Source: Massilia alkalitolerans DSM 17462 (GTDB taxonomy: Bacteria; Pseudomonadota; Gammaproteobacteria; Burkholderiales; Burkholderiaceae_D). From it: a stretch of 64,000 nt of DNA. The stretch is from assembly GCF_000427785.1 (NCBI RefSeq), contig NZ_ATYR01000034.1:1-64000 (forward strand), in the 5' to 3' direction. The notes beneath the pieces are model-generated. The model was not told where the DNA came from. It searched no databases and saw nothing but the letters and a program-made list of their open reading frames with translations. The translations under genes were made by a program, and so were the position numbers. Below are positions 9,801 to 17,274 of this stretch, piece after piece; position 1 is the stretch's first letter, and every line of letters begins with the position of its first letter.

Positions 9801-9945
9801 TGTTCAGCTCATCGACCCGGCCGCCGGGGAACTGGCAGGCCGACAGCAGGGCCGCGCCGACGGCGAACGCGAGCAGGGAAAGTCGGGGTTGGCGGAGCCG
9901 GCAGGGATGGTGAAAACTGCGGCGCAGGAAGCTGCGGGTAGTCAT
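6826..9945 (-). CDS. Beta-propeller (PD40/TolB-like) amidohydrolase lipoprotein
   Basis: 1039 residues. Lipoprotein signal with LSAC (Cys37), so a periplasmic or outer-membrane location is likely. Residues about 60-600 contain at least ten repeats of the SPDGRxIAF type (PD40/WD40-like), forming one or two propellers. Residues about 612-1015 are an amidohydrolase-superfamily domain with the metal motif HLH at 669-671 after VMPGLIET, and a late NGTDSP segment. The tail is Cys/His-rich (ending GGGHAH) and could bind metal. Members of this architecture are annotated as amidohydrolases or peptidase-like enzymes, and the substrate cannot be read from sequence. AGGAGG precedes the ATG. Confidence 0.82.
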   Translation of the reverse strand: MTTRSFLRRSFHHPCRLRQPRLSLLAFAVGAALLSACQFPGGRVDELNNLRGPTQTLTVELREGTNMAAAPSPDGRLIVFSAQGALWIIPREGGQARRITDWRVEPTAPVWSPDGRRIAFQNYAPEGNFHIWTISPDGRNLREHTTGPFDDREPAWLPDGSGLVFSSDRSGDGQYKIWRVNVNGGAPAQVTTGPGAESNPVVSPDGSRLAYVDGTNVVTAPIGGGAPTVVAPGTAPAWTPDGSALVYHNAARQLVVGGAAVTIDEDIFPFPVRFLPDGRFLYTADGHIRIRDASGANPNDVAFRAELRLRRPDIREGKDRNFDNFRPRQVKGISAPVLSPDGRSIAFVALNDVWTMRIGEAPVRLTDDPDRDVNPQWTADGQAVYFSSERNNAGQLAVDQVDVATRARTRLAAIPGRSMALPKLSPDGGRIAYTTLSGQLEIWNRATSTFEVILPSVSTQVSTPQWTPDGQRIIVVDNERINNRFREGYNKLRVIDLATRTGTFYAVASAPRQIAERDEGAAVLSPDGTRVAFIMDSRLYAIPVGPNGAPTGEARRVTEDIADLPSWGGDSRTILYKSAERVRTVRVDGSGAREIPVRLKYRQAVPEGRTVIRAGALWDGVASSLRQNVDIVIQGNRIVSVGPQTDHPAGVRVVDASGLTVMPGLIETHLHPLTLYQGGQFGQIAQLMLSYGITTAQSVGGPLHQSVEMRESLEAGNLLGPRMFVSPPLWEGNRQFYHFARTLRTPLIAELEIAKAKRFDADFLKSYVRAPIPIMERIAQGALDLRVPSGTHMVQPGAATGLGGTTHLSATQRMGYGWSKSFARAITYQDAADIYGKGDFHLIDTLFSASALAGLDPGIVTDPRFILVPPNFVPGLQNAQPPTATQLASIINDATQQAKVRAAGALVANGTDSPLVVPGISLHLNMRGAAIVQGNLTALYSVTRDAARIALVGDDLGTVESGKLADLIAVGGNPLADLRAAADVRFVVRNGRVITVPEILAPAQTPEQLEARRQALAARETLCREEPHHCEEPGGGHAH

Positions 9946-10285
9946 GTTTTCCTCCTGGATGGATTGCCAAAACGCACCAGAATGGTGCGGGCTTGACAGA
10001 TCGATCCTCGGCCGGACATCTGACGAAATGCTGACAGATGAGTTCGCCTAGAAATGAAAGCGCCGCTAAACGCGGACCACCTGACCGCGCTCAATACTTG
10101 TGCGGGAACCCAACTCGCGAAAGTAAATCCGGTGCGCAAAAGCCATGTCTGATGATCATTTCCAACACTTTCCGCTCACGCTCCTGAGTGTTCTTCATTA
10201 ATCAAATGACGCAGTGCACAAAACAGCAAGTAATGACACAATAGCGAAAAGTAATACTTAACTACTACTACTACGAGAGCGTCGA
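9946..10285. other. 340-base divergent intergenic region
   Basis: Lies between the amidohydrolase (minus) and DUF3422 (plus) genes and holds both promoters. A perfect palindrome CGCACCA-GAA-TGGTGCG is at 9973-9989. On the minus strand it is followed by TTTT and then the AGGAGG ribosome site of the amidohydrolase gene, so it could be a small leader attenuator or an operator. The DUF3422-proximal 100 bases are AT-rich, with TAATAC near 10252 as a possible -10 and a CTACTACTACTAC microsatellite at about 10262-10274. No gene is seen here. Confidence 0.5.
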
Positions 10286-11611
10286 GTGAGAGACTTCAAC
10301 GTATCGCTGAACCATCCCTTGCGGGTGCCGCTCGCCGCCGAACTCCACTCGCGCCCGTTCATGCGGCTCGACGCGCCCGAGGCCATCACCCACCTGGCGG
10401 TCTATCACGGCGGCCAGGCCGGTCCGCCGGGCCGCCATTCCCAGCACCAGCTGCTGGGAAGCTTGTGCGGCCACTTTGGCGTTGCCGCCCCCGGCCCGGG
10501 CAGCAACCACTTCTTCCACGACTTCGGCAGCTTCCGCCTGAAGTGGGAATGCCATACCGAGTTCGCCACCTACACGGTGACCACGCCGCTTCCGCCCGAC
10601 ATGGGGGCGTTCGAGGCCTTCTCGCACGTGCCGCTGTCCTTCCTGCCAGCCAGCTGGCTGGCCAGCCTGGAGGGCAGCCTGATGGCGGCGGCCCACGTCG
10701 CGCTGGTCAAGGGCGCCGCCGACGCCTCGCGCCTGCCCGCGGTGTTCGGGCGCAACAGCCTGGCCGGCTCCTCGGTCATGCAGGGCGCCGAGCTGTGGAC
10801 CGATTTCGCGATCCAGTCGGATGGCTTCAGCCGCTTCGTGATCCGCGACCTCGGCATGCGCCACCTGCAGGGCGGACGCCTGGTGCAGCGGGTGCTGGAA
10901 ATCGAAACCTACCGCATGATGGCCCTGCTCGGCCTGCCCGCCGCGCGCACCGTCGGCACCGAGCTGGACGCGATCGAAGCGGAGCTGTCCTCGCTGGCCA
11001 GCGCCATGGTGGCGACCGACATGGCGCCCGTCGAGCATGGCGCGCAGGACGAGCAGCGCCTGCTGGCGCAGATCACGCGGCTGGCGGCGCGCCTGGAAAA
11101 GCTGGTGCTCGACAACGGCTACCGCTTCTCGGCCTCGAAGGCCTATTTCGGCCTGGTCAAGGCGCGCATCGAGGAGCTGCGCGAAGTGCGCATCGAGGGC
11201 ACGCCTACGGTGGAAGAATTCATGGAACGCCGCCTGGCGCCGGCCATGCAGACCTGCGCCGCGATCAGCGCGCGCCAGGACGCGCTGGCGCGCCGCATCG
11301 CCGACACCAACGACCTGCTGCGCACCCGGGTCGGCATCGTGCAGGAGCTGCAGAACCGGCGCATCCTGGAATCGATGAACGCGCGCGCGGCGCAGCAGTT
11401 GCGGCTGCAGCTGGCGGTTGAAGGACTGTCGGTGGCGGCGATTTCCTACTATCTGGTAGGGCTGCTCGGGTATGCGGGCAAGGCGGCCAAGGCGGCCGGG
11501 TTGCCGATCAATCCGGATCTGATGCTGGGGATTCTCGTACCGGTGGTGGCGGTTGGGGTGTGGGTGGCGCAGCGGCGGGTGCATCAGCGGATTGGGCGAC
11601 GGGGGCATTAG
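10286..11611 (+). CDS. DUF3422 family membrane-anchored protein
   Basis: 441 residues, GTG start. The N-terminus matches the DUF3422 family, with NHPLRVPLAAELHSRP, and there is a long helical/coiled-coil middle section (about residues 235-370). Two hydrophobic C-terminal segments at about 374-392 and 408-425 should fix it in the membrane. The family is widespread in proteobacteria without a proven function. No neighbour suggests a role: the flanking genes are transcribed from other promoters. The ribosome site before the GTG is weak, so the start could lie slightly further in, but the conserved NHPLR block begins at residue 9. Confidence 0.8.
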   Translation: MRDFNVSLNHPLRVPLAAELHSRPFMRLDAPEAITHLAVYHGGQAGPPGRHSQHQLLGSLCGHFGVAAPGPGSNHFFHDFGSFRLKWECHTEFATYTVTTPLPPDMGAFEAFSHVPLSFLPASWLASLEGSLMAAAHVALVKGAADASRLPAVFGRNSLAGSSVMQGAELWTDFAIQSDGFSRFVIRDLGMRHLQGGRLVQRVLEIETYRMMALLGLPAARTVGTELDAIEAELSSLASAMVATDMAPVEHGAQDEQRLLAQITRLAARLEKLVLDNGYRFSASKAYFGLVKARIEELREVRIEGTPTVEEFMERRLAPAMQTCAAISARQDALARRIADTNDLLRTRVGIVQELQNRRILESMNARAAQQLRLQLAVEGLSVAAISYYLVGLLGYAGKAAKAAGLPINPDLMLGILVPVVAVGVWVAQRRVHQRIGRRGH

Positions 11612-11925
11612 GAGCGCGACCAATCCGTTCTTGTTCTACGTACATCGGCGCGCAGGTCCGAAGAATGGCTGGACATTGTGTAGCAATCGGCAGCACCTAG
11701 ACTGGAAGAAGATGCCGCTGGCAAATCACGGGAAATATTGGCTGATACCGAGTTTTTGCAGAGACGACCGGCCCGCCTGTTATGTAGTGCAAGCGTCGGA
11801 TAAATGTGCGGTGACAGCAGGGAACATGCGATTTTTAGCTCAATGCGCTCGAGCGCGCCACGGCGCCTGCGTAATCCGCCCCCGGCGAGCCTGGAAGCGT
11901 GAGATGCGGGATAATAGATGGGCGC
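11612..11925. other. 314-base intergenic region without recognised genes
   Basis: Lies between the convergent DUF3422 and DUF3016 genes. Base composition is less GC-rich than the genes, and open frames here lack coding character. No clear terminator hairpin with a T-run was found. Confidence 0.5.
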
Positions 11926-12405
11926 TCAGTGCGCCGCCACCACCTCCTTGCGCCACCAGTCCTCGATCATCTGCTTCTCATGCGAGTACATCTCGTGGGT
12001 ATAACGATTAACTCCCATCAGGTAATTTGGATTGGACAGCTTGGCCTCCCCGGTGCGCACTGTCTGCCCATCCTGCTCGATGGTGTAGCGCAAGTGCAGA
12101 CGCGGCCAGTCGGCGCGACCCTTCAGCACGCGCACATCACGAATCGCCACGCGCGGGAACTCGTTCCCGGCCAAGTCGATATCGAGCATCTCGACCTTCA
12201 GGTTTTGCCCCGCCGGTAACTGTTTCGACAGGTGCGCGAAATGCTCGCTAAAGTGCCACTCCATGTTTTCCCGGTCGATAACCGAGCGCGGCACGTCCGC
12301 CATGTTTGCAGGATGGGCGAACGTCACGATCGCGTCGGCCGATGCATTCAATGAAACGATCGTCACCGCCACTGCCAGGGCGCCTTTGTAGATGAGCTTA
12401 TTCAT
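11926..12405 (-). CDS. DUF3016 domain-containing secreted protein
   Basis: 159 residues from the ATG at 12405, chosen because AAAGGGG lies six bases before it; an in-frame TTG two codons earlier is less well placed. A signal peptide of about 23 residues (cleavage after NASA) is followed by the single DUF3016 domain, with IDLAGNEFPR and a terminal MIEDWWRKEVVAAH typical of the family. Function is unknown; members are small periplasmic proteins of betaproteobacteria and xanthomonads. It appears monocistronic. Confidence 0.75.
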   Translation of the reverse strand: MNKLIYKGALAVAVTIVSLNASADAIVTFAHPANMADVPRSVIDRENMEWHFSEHFAHLSKQLPAGQNLKVEMLDIDLAGNEFPRVAIRDVRVLKGRADWPRLHLRYTIEQDGQTVRTGEAKLSNPNYLMGVNRYTHEMYSHEKQMIEDWWRKEVVAAH

Positions 12406-12750
12406 TACCAACCCCTTTGCGTGTTCCTATTCATCCAATCGATGAATATACGCTTATTTGGAGGCGTCAGTCTCATTCACAACGCCCGCGCTTTTAGAAG
12501 TCCTGCGAGAAGTTCATGAAGACCTGGTACTTTGGCGTGTTGAGCAGGTTATTACTGCACACCGTCACTCCAGGCGAAATCCTGGAGCTAACGGCGCTTT
12601 CTTATGCGCGAGATCGGCGAAAGTCTGTGTCAATGCAAGGACCAAGCATAGTGAGCTCAGCCTAGAACGTCGCAGGATCGCGTAGATGTCCGCTTCGGGG
12701 TCGATAGCAGACATAAAGCCTCAACGATCGAAGCTTCGACCGGTCCTGCT
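12406..12750. other. 345-base intergenic region with a possible gene remnant
   Basis: Lies between the DUF3016 gene and lldD, both on the minus strand. It should hold the DUF3016 promoter and the lldD 3' end. The only structured element noticed is a short open stretch at 12494-12601 resembling the end of an outer-membrane barrel protein (listed separately). A 75-codon plus-strand frame here has no family resemblance or ribosome site. Confidence 0.45.
12494..12601 (-). pseudogene. Possible C-terminal remnant of a TonB receptor or porin
   Basis: A 35-codon open stretch bounded upstream by a stop ends in NTPKYQVFMNFSQDF-stop. The terminal alternating hydrophobic residues and last Phe are what an outer-membrane barrel's final strand looks like. 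No start codon, upstream domain or other remnant is visible, so a chance resemblance is quite possible. Confidence 0.25.
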
Positions 12751-13884
12751 TCACTTCACCAACAAGTGCGGCCCAATCTCGGCTACCTTCTGCACTCCGG
12801 TCAGCACCATATTGGTCCGCAAATCCTTCTCCATGATCGCCAGCAGCCGTTCGACACCCGCCTGCCCCTGCGTGGCCAGCGCATACACAAACGCCCGCCC
12901 GATCAGCACCCCATCCGCGCCCAGCGCCAGCATCCGGAACACATCGGTCCCGGTGCGCACCCCGCCATCGGCGAAGATCGTCAGCTTGCCCTTCACTTCC
13001 GCCGCGATCGCCGGCAGCGCCTGGGCCGAGGACGGCGCCCCGTCCAGCTGGCGCCCGCCGTGGTTCGACACGACGATGCCGTCGGCCCCGAAGGCCACCG
13101 CGTCGCGCGCGTCTTCCGGGTCGAGGATGCCCTTGACGATGAACTTGCCCTTCCACTCGTCGCGGATCCACTGCAAGTCATTCCACGCGATGCCCGGATC
13201 GAAGTTCGCGCCCAGCCAGCCGATGTAGTCGGCCAGCCCGGTGGCGCTGCCCCGATAGGCGGAGATATTCCCGAGGTCGTGCGGACGCCCGAACACGCCG
13301 ACATCAAGCGCCCAGCGCGGATGCGTCATCGCCTGCAGCACGCGCCGCAGCGGGCCGTTCGGGCCGCTCATGCCGCTGTGGGCGTCGCGGTAGCGCGCGC
13401 CCGGCACCGGCATGTCGACCGTGAACACCAGGTTGGTGGCGCCCAGCTCCCAGGCGCGCCGCATCACGTCGCGCATGAAGCCGCGGTCCTTCAGGACGTA
13501 CAGCTGGAACCAGATCGGATTCGAGGCCTGGGCCGCCACTTCGGCCAGCGGGCACACCGACACGGTGGACTGGATGAAGGGGATGTTGCGCTTGCAGGCC
13601 GCGCGCACCGCCTGCACTTCGCCGCGGCACGCATACATGCCGGTCAGGCCGACCGGCGCCAGCGCGATCGGCAGGCCGTAATCCTGGCCGAAATACTGCA
13701 CGCCCAGGTCCAGCTGCTCGGAGCCGCGCAGCACGCGCTGGCGCAGCTTGACCGCCTGCAGGTCGTCGACGTTGCTGCGCAGGGTCTGCTCGGCGCCGGC
13801 GCCGCCATCGAGGTAATGGAACAGGAAAGGCGGCAACCGGCGGCGTGCGGCTTCGCGGTAGTCTAGGGCGGACGAGATGATCAT
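12751..13884 (-). CDS. lldD: FMN-dependent L-lactate dehydrogenase
   Basis: 377 residues, closely collinear with E. coli LldD from the first residues (MIISSALDYREAARRRLPP) to the end. FMN-binding and catalytic landmarks are present: LAPVG, FTVDMPVPGARYRD, KGILDPEDA and the catalytic His in SNHGGRQLDG near residue 275. The enzyme oxidises L-lactate to pyruvate at the inner membrane and passes electrons to quinone. The frame extends 20 codons upstream of the chosen ATG, and neither start has a strong ribosome site; family alignment favours 13884. There is no lldP or lldR beside it. It sits directly next to the RG-I/rhamnose genes, whose end product can be L-lactate. Confidence 0.92.
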   Translation of the reverse strand: MIISSALDYREAARRRLPPFLFHYLDGGAGAEQTLRSNVDDLQAVKLRQRVLRGSEQLDLGVQYFGQDYGLPIALAPVGLTGMYACRGEVQAVRAACKRNIPFIQSTVSVCPLAEVAAQASNPIWFQLYVLKDRGFMRDVMRRAWELGATNLVFTVDMPVPGARYRDAHSGMSGPNGPLRRVLQAMTHPRWALDVGVFGRPHDLGNISAYRGSATGLADYIGWLGANFDPGIAWNDLQWIRDEWKGKFIVKGILDPEDARDAVAFGADGIVVSNHGGRQLDGAPSSAQALPAIAAEVKGKLTIFADGGVRTGTDVFRMLALGADGVLIGRAFVYALATQGQAGVERLLAIMEKDLRTNMVLTGVQKVAEIGPHLLVK

Positions 13885-13960
13885 GGTCTGGCGGGTAGAG
13901 AACGAATCCGCACAGTCTACGCTGGCATGCGCATGAGCGTCCATATCCCGCTCTGCTCAA

Positions 13961-13976
13961 CTGATGCTTCGATCAG
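13961..13976. promoter_or_regulatory. Palindrome CTGAT-N6-ATCAG in the lldD/PL11 intergenic region
   Basis: Perfect 5+5 inverted repeat with a 6-base spacer, between lldD and the PL11 operon and about 95 bases before its -35. It may be an operator for either gene; the evidence is symmetry only. The half-sites are in the opposite order to the ATCA-N6-TGAT module found elsewhere in the window. Confidence 0.35.
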
Positions 13977-14069
13977 CGCCTTGAGCGCAAGGGAGCGCTC
14001 GCGCTGTATTCACACGGCGCAGGATCCGCTCAAGCGCCTGATTAAATGTCCCGCCGCACACCCCGATTG

Positions 14070-14098
14070 TTGACACTGTCGGCATGGCGTCGAATACT
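14070..14098 (+). promoter_or_regulatory. Sigma-70 promoter of the PL11-PL26 operon
   Basis: TTGACA at 14070-14075, a 17-base spacer, and AATACT at 14093-14098 (four of six to the -10 consensus). The predicted start near 14105 lies downstream of the longest possible ATG, which supports translation from 14135. Confidence 0.6.
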
Positions 14099-14134
14099 CG
14101 GATGCGCTACCCTCGACGCCCAACCCCGGACACC

Positions 14135-16039
14135 ATGGCACCCAAGACCTGTAACGACACCCTGCAGCGCAGCATCGCCCTCGGCATGCTGGCCCTCGCC
14201 TGTACCGCTTGCGCGACCACGAGCACGGCGCCCGCCGTCACCCAGCTCGCCGGCAAGCAGCTCGAACGACTCGACCGCGGTGTGGTCGCGATCCACACCC
14301 AGGACGGCAACTTCGTCAGCTGGCGCCTGCTCGGCCAGGAAGACGCGGCCACCAGCTTCAACCTCTACCGCGACGGCAAGCGCCTCAACGACGCGCCGCT
14401 GGCCGCCACCAACTTCGTCGACAAGGGCGCCGCAGCGGGCGCAAGCTACAGCGTGCGGGCCGTGCGCGGCAATGCCGAAGCCGGCGAGGACGCCAAACCG
14501 GTCGCCGCCTGGCAGCAGCCTTTCCTGACGATCCCCCTGCGCAAACCGGCCGACGGCGTCACCCCAGACGGCGTGGCCTACAGCTACCAGGTGAACGACG
14601 GCTCGGCGGCCGACCTCGATGGCGACGGCCGCTACGAACTGCTGGTCAAGTGGCAGCCGACCAATGCGAAGGACAATTCGCACAGCGGCCACACCGGCTC
14701 GACCTATATCGACGCCTACCGCCTCGACGGCAGCTTCATGTGGCGCATCGACCTGGGCAAGAACATTCGCGCCGGCGCCCACTACACCACCTTCCTCGCC
14801 TACGACTTCGACGGCGACGGCCGCGCCGAAGTGATGATGAAAACCGCCGACGGCAGCGTCGACGGCCACGGCAAAGTCATCGGGGATGCCAAGGCCGACT
14901 ACCGCAACGACAAGGGCTTCATCCTGGCGGGGCCGGAATTCCTGACCGTGTTCGACGGCCGCAGCGGCGCCGCACTGGCCACCACCAACTATCTCCCGGC
15001 GCGCGGCGGCGACGGCGCCGCCTGGGGCGACAACCGCGGCAACCGGGTCGACCGCTTCCTCGGCGGCGTGGCCTACCTCGACGGCAAGCAACCGAGCGCG
15101 GTGTTCGCGCGCGGCTACTACACGCGCGCCGTGCTGGCGGCCTGGGACTGGCGCGACGGCAAGCTGACGCAGCGCTGGGTGTTCGACAGCGACACGTCCG
15201 GCAACGGCGAGGCCGCCGGCCAGGGTGCGCACTGGATGGCGGTGGCCGACGCCGACGGCGACGGCCGCGACGACATCGTCTACGGCGCCGCCACCATCGC
15301 CAGCAGCGGCAAGCTGATGTACTCGTCGAACCTGTGCCACGGCGACGCCCTCCACGTCACCAAGCACGACCCGAGCCTGCCGGGCCTGCAGGTCTTCATG
15401 GTGCACGAGTCGCCCAAGTGCTACCGGGGCAACGGCGCCGCGATGCGCGACGCCGCCACCGGCAAGGTCCTGTGGGGCATCCCGAGCACCATCGACGTCG
15501 GACGCGGCATCTGCATGGACATCGACGCCGCCCATCCGGGCAACGAATGCTGGGCCGCGATCGGCGGCATCACCAATCCGACCGGCGGCCTGTACAACGC
15601 CAAGGGCCAGCAGATCTCGGCGGTGCGCCCGCGCGCCTACAACTTCGGCCTCTGGTGGGACGGCGACCTGCTGCGCGAATCGCTCGACGGCACGAAGATC
15701 GAGAAGTGGAACCCGCAGGCCCAGCGCCTCGACCTGTTGCTGGATGCCGCGCCGCTGCGCGCCGCCTCCAACAACAGCACCAAGGCCAACCCCGTACTGT
15801 CGGCCGACCTGCTCGGCGACTGGCGCGAGGAAGTCGTCTGGCGCAGCAATACGGACGATGCCCTGCTGGTATTCAGCACCACCGTGCCGACCACGCACCG
15901 CCTGCCGACCCTGATGCACGACGCCCAGTACCGGGTGCAGGTGGCGGCCCAGAACGCCGGCTACAACCAGCCGCCCCACCCCAGCTTCTTCCTCGGCGAA
16001 GGCATGACCCCGCCGCAGGCAACTCACCAATCTCGATAA
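14135..16039 (+). CDS. Rhamnogalacturonan endolyase, PL11 (YesW-like)
   Basis: 634 residues. A lipoprotein-like signal (ALACTAC, Cys23 or Cys26) suggests surface or periplasmic anchoring. It begins with a small beta domain (about 35-125), and the rest is the eight-bladed PL11 propeller. Calcium-type loops are visible as ADLDGDGRYE, YDFDGDGRAE and ADADGDGRDD, with typical family stretches HTGSTYIDAYRLDG, YNFGLWWDGDLLRE and DWREEVVWR. PL11 enzymes cleave the alpha-1,4 bond between rhamnose and galacturonate in RG-I by beta-elimination, giving unsaturated oligosaccharides. It is first in a five-gene operon, with DUF4861 starting 12 bases later. The frame is open further upstream, but that part lies before the promoter. 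Confidence 0.92.
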   Translation: MAPKTCNDTLQRSIALGMLALACTACATTSTAPAVTQLAGKQLERLDRGVVAIHTQDGNFVSWRLLGQEDAATSFNLYRDGKRLNDAPLAATNFVDKGAAAGASYSVRAVRGNAEAGEDAKPVAAWQQPFLTIPLRKPADGVTPDGVAYSYQVNDGSAADLDGDGRYELLVKWQPTNAKDNSHSGHTGSTYIDAYRLDGSFMWRIDLGKNIRAGAHYTTFLAYDFDGDGRAEVMMKTADGSVDGHGKVIGDAKADYRNDKGFILAGPEFLTVFDGRSGAALATTNYLPARGGDGAAWGDNRGNRVDRFLGGVAYLDGKQPSAVFARGYYTRAVLAAWDWRDGKLTQRWVFDSDTSGNGEAAGQGAHWMAVADADGDGRDDIVYGAATIASSGKLMYSSNLCHGDALHVTKHDPSLPGLQVFMVHESPKCYRGNGAAMRDAATGKVLWGIPSTIDVGRGICMDIDAAHPGNECWAAIGGITNPTGGLYNAKGQQISAVRPRAYNFGLWWDGDLLRESLDGTKIEKWNPQAQRLDLLLDAAPLRAASNNSTKANPVLSADLLGDWREEVVWRSNTDDALLVFSTTVPTTHRLPTLMHDAQYRVQVAAQNAGYNQPPHPSFFLGEGMTPPQATHQSR

Positions 16040-16051
16040 GCGCACTTCGAC

Positions 16052-17272
16052 ATGACTACTCGCTTCACCCTGTCCGCCATCGCCCTTGCAGCCCTGTTCG
16101 CCACTGGCGCCAACGCCGCCGAACGCCTCACCGTCACCGTCAGCCACACGCTGGACATCGCCCGGCCGGCCGAGACCATCGCCATCCCTTGGGCGAAAGT
16201 CAACGAGGCCCTGCCCCAGGCCCTGAACCAGCAGCTGGTGGTGAAGGACGCTTCAGGGCGCGTCCTGCCCTACCAGGTGACCAATATCGCTCCCACCGGC
16301 AAGGACCCGAAGATGATCGGCGCCGCCTATGGCGAGCTGCTGTTCCAGGTCGCCTTCAAGGCGGGCGAGAAGCGCACCACGGTCACCATCGAGAAGGGCA
16401 AGGCCACCAATCCGCCCTTCCCGGCCAAGACCTACGCGCGCTTCGTGCAGGAACGCCTCGACGACTTCGCCTGGGAGAACGACAAGCTGGCGCACCGCAC
16501 CTATGGCCCGGCCCTGGCCGCTCCGGCACCCGCCGGCAGCGACAAGGAAGTGCTGGTCACCAGCGGCATGGACATCTGGTTCAAGCGCGTGCCCTACCCG
16601 ATCGTCGATCGCTGGTACAACATCGGCCACGACCACTACCACGTCGACGAAGGCGAAGGCATCGACATGTACAACGTCGGCCCGACCCGCGGCGCGGGCG
16701 GCACCGGCATCTGGGATGGCAAGACGCTCTTTGTCGGCACCAACTACAAGACCTGGAAGATCCTGGCCAACGGCCCGGTACGCACCGTCTTCGAGCTGCA
16801 CTACGACGGCTGGGATGCCCAGGGCACCAAGGTCTCGGAGGTCAAGCGCTTCACCGTCGACGCCGGCCGCTACTTCGACCGCATCGACAGCACCTTCACC
16901 TTCGCCGGCCCGGCCAGCCTGAACGCCGCCGTCGGCCTGAACAAGCGCCCCAGCGACAAGGGCCAGGAAGTGAAAGTCGATTTCAGCGAGAACAAGAAGG
17001 ACGGCAGCCTGGTTCAATGGGTCACCCAGCGCAGCTTCGGCGACTTCGGGGTGGCCGTGATCGTCCCGAGCGCAACGAGCTTCGCCGCCGACGAACGCAA
17101 CGGCCTGGTGATCGCACCGGTCACTTCCGGCCAGCCGCTGAGCTACCACGTGGGCGCCGCCTGGACCCGCGGCAGCCCCTTCGCCACCCAGCAGGACTGG
17201 CAGCGCCACGTGGCCGAGGAAGCGGCGCGCCTGCGTGCGCCGGTTGCAATCAGCTTCGCCAAAGGGAATTGA
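16052..17272 (+). CDS. DUF4861 family secreted protein
   Basis: 406 residues with a Sec signal peptide (cleavage after GANA, about residue 22). The single DUF4861 domain contains the strongly aromatic/charged stretches SGMDIWFKRVPYPIVDRWY and GHDHYHVDEGEGIDMY, then TRGAGGTGIWDG. The family has no established activity that I know of, but it recurs in polysaccharide utilisation loci. The conserved His/Asp/Glu cluster looks catalytic, and its place between PL11 and PL26 genes argues for a carbohydrate-active role on RG-I. Its TGA is followed two bases later by the ATG of the exolyase gene. Confidence 0.7.
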   Translation: MTTRFTLSAIALAALFATGANAAERLTVTVSHTLDIARPAETIAIPWAKVNEALPQALNQQLVVKDASGRVLPYQVTNIAPTGKDPKMIGAAYGELLFQVAFKAGEKRTTVTIEKGKATNPPFPAKTYARFVQERLDDFAWENDKLAHRTYGPALAAPAPAGSDKEVLVTSGMDIWFKRVPYPIVDRWYNIGHDHYHVDEGEGIDMYNVGPTRGAGGTGIWDGKTLFVGTNYKTWKILANGPVRTVFELHYDGWDAQGTKVSEVKRFTVDAGRYFDRIDSTFTFAGPASLNAAVGLNKRPSDKGQEVKVDFSENKKDGSLVQWVTQRSFGDFGVAVIVPSATSFAADERNGLVIAPVTSGQPLSYHVGAAWTRGSPFATQQDWQRHVAEEAARLRAPVAISFAKGN

Positions 17273-17274
17273 GC

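Noticed and set aside
10262..10274. CTACTACTACTAC microsatellite as a phase-variation switch
   Set aside because: It lies 12 bases upstream of the DUF3422 start, is short and has a 3-base unit; nothing supports switching.
12458..12685. 75-codon plus-strand frame between the DUF3016 gene and lldD
   Set aside because: No ribosome site, no family resemblance, composition like non-coding DNA.
14209..17274. Same-strand open frame running through PL11 and DUF4861 into the exolyase gene (1927 codons in all)
   Set aside because: The first 3 kb is Arg/Pro/Gly-rich shadow translation of GC-rich genes in another frame. The real exolyase begins at the Tat signal at 17275 with its own ribosome site.
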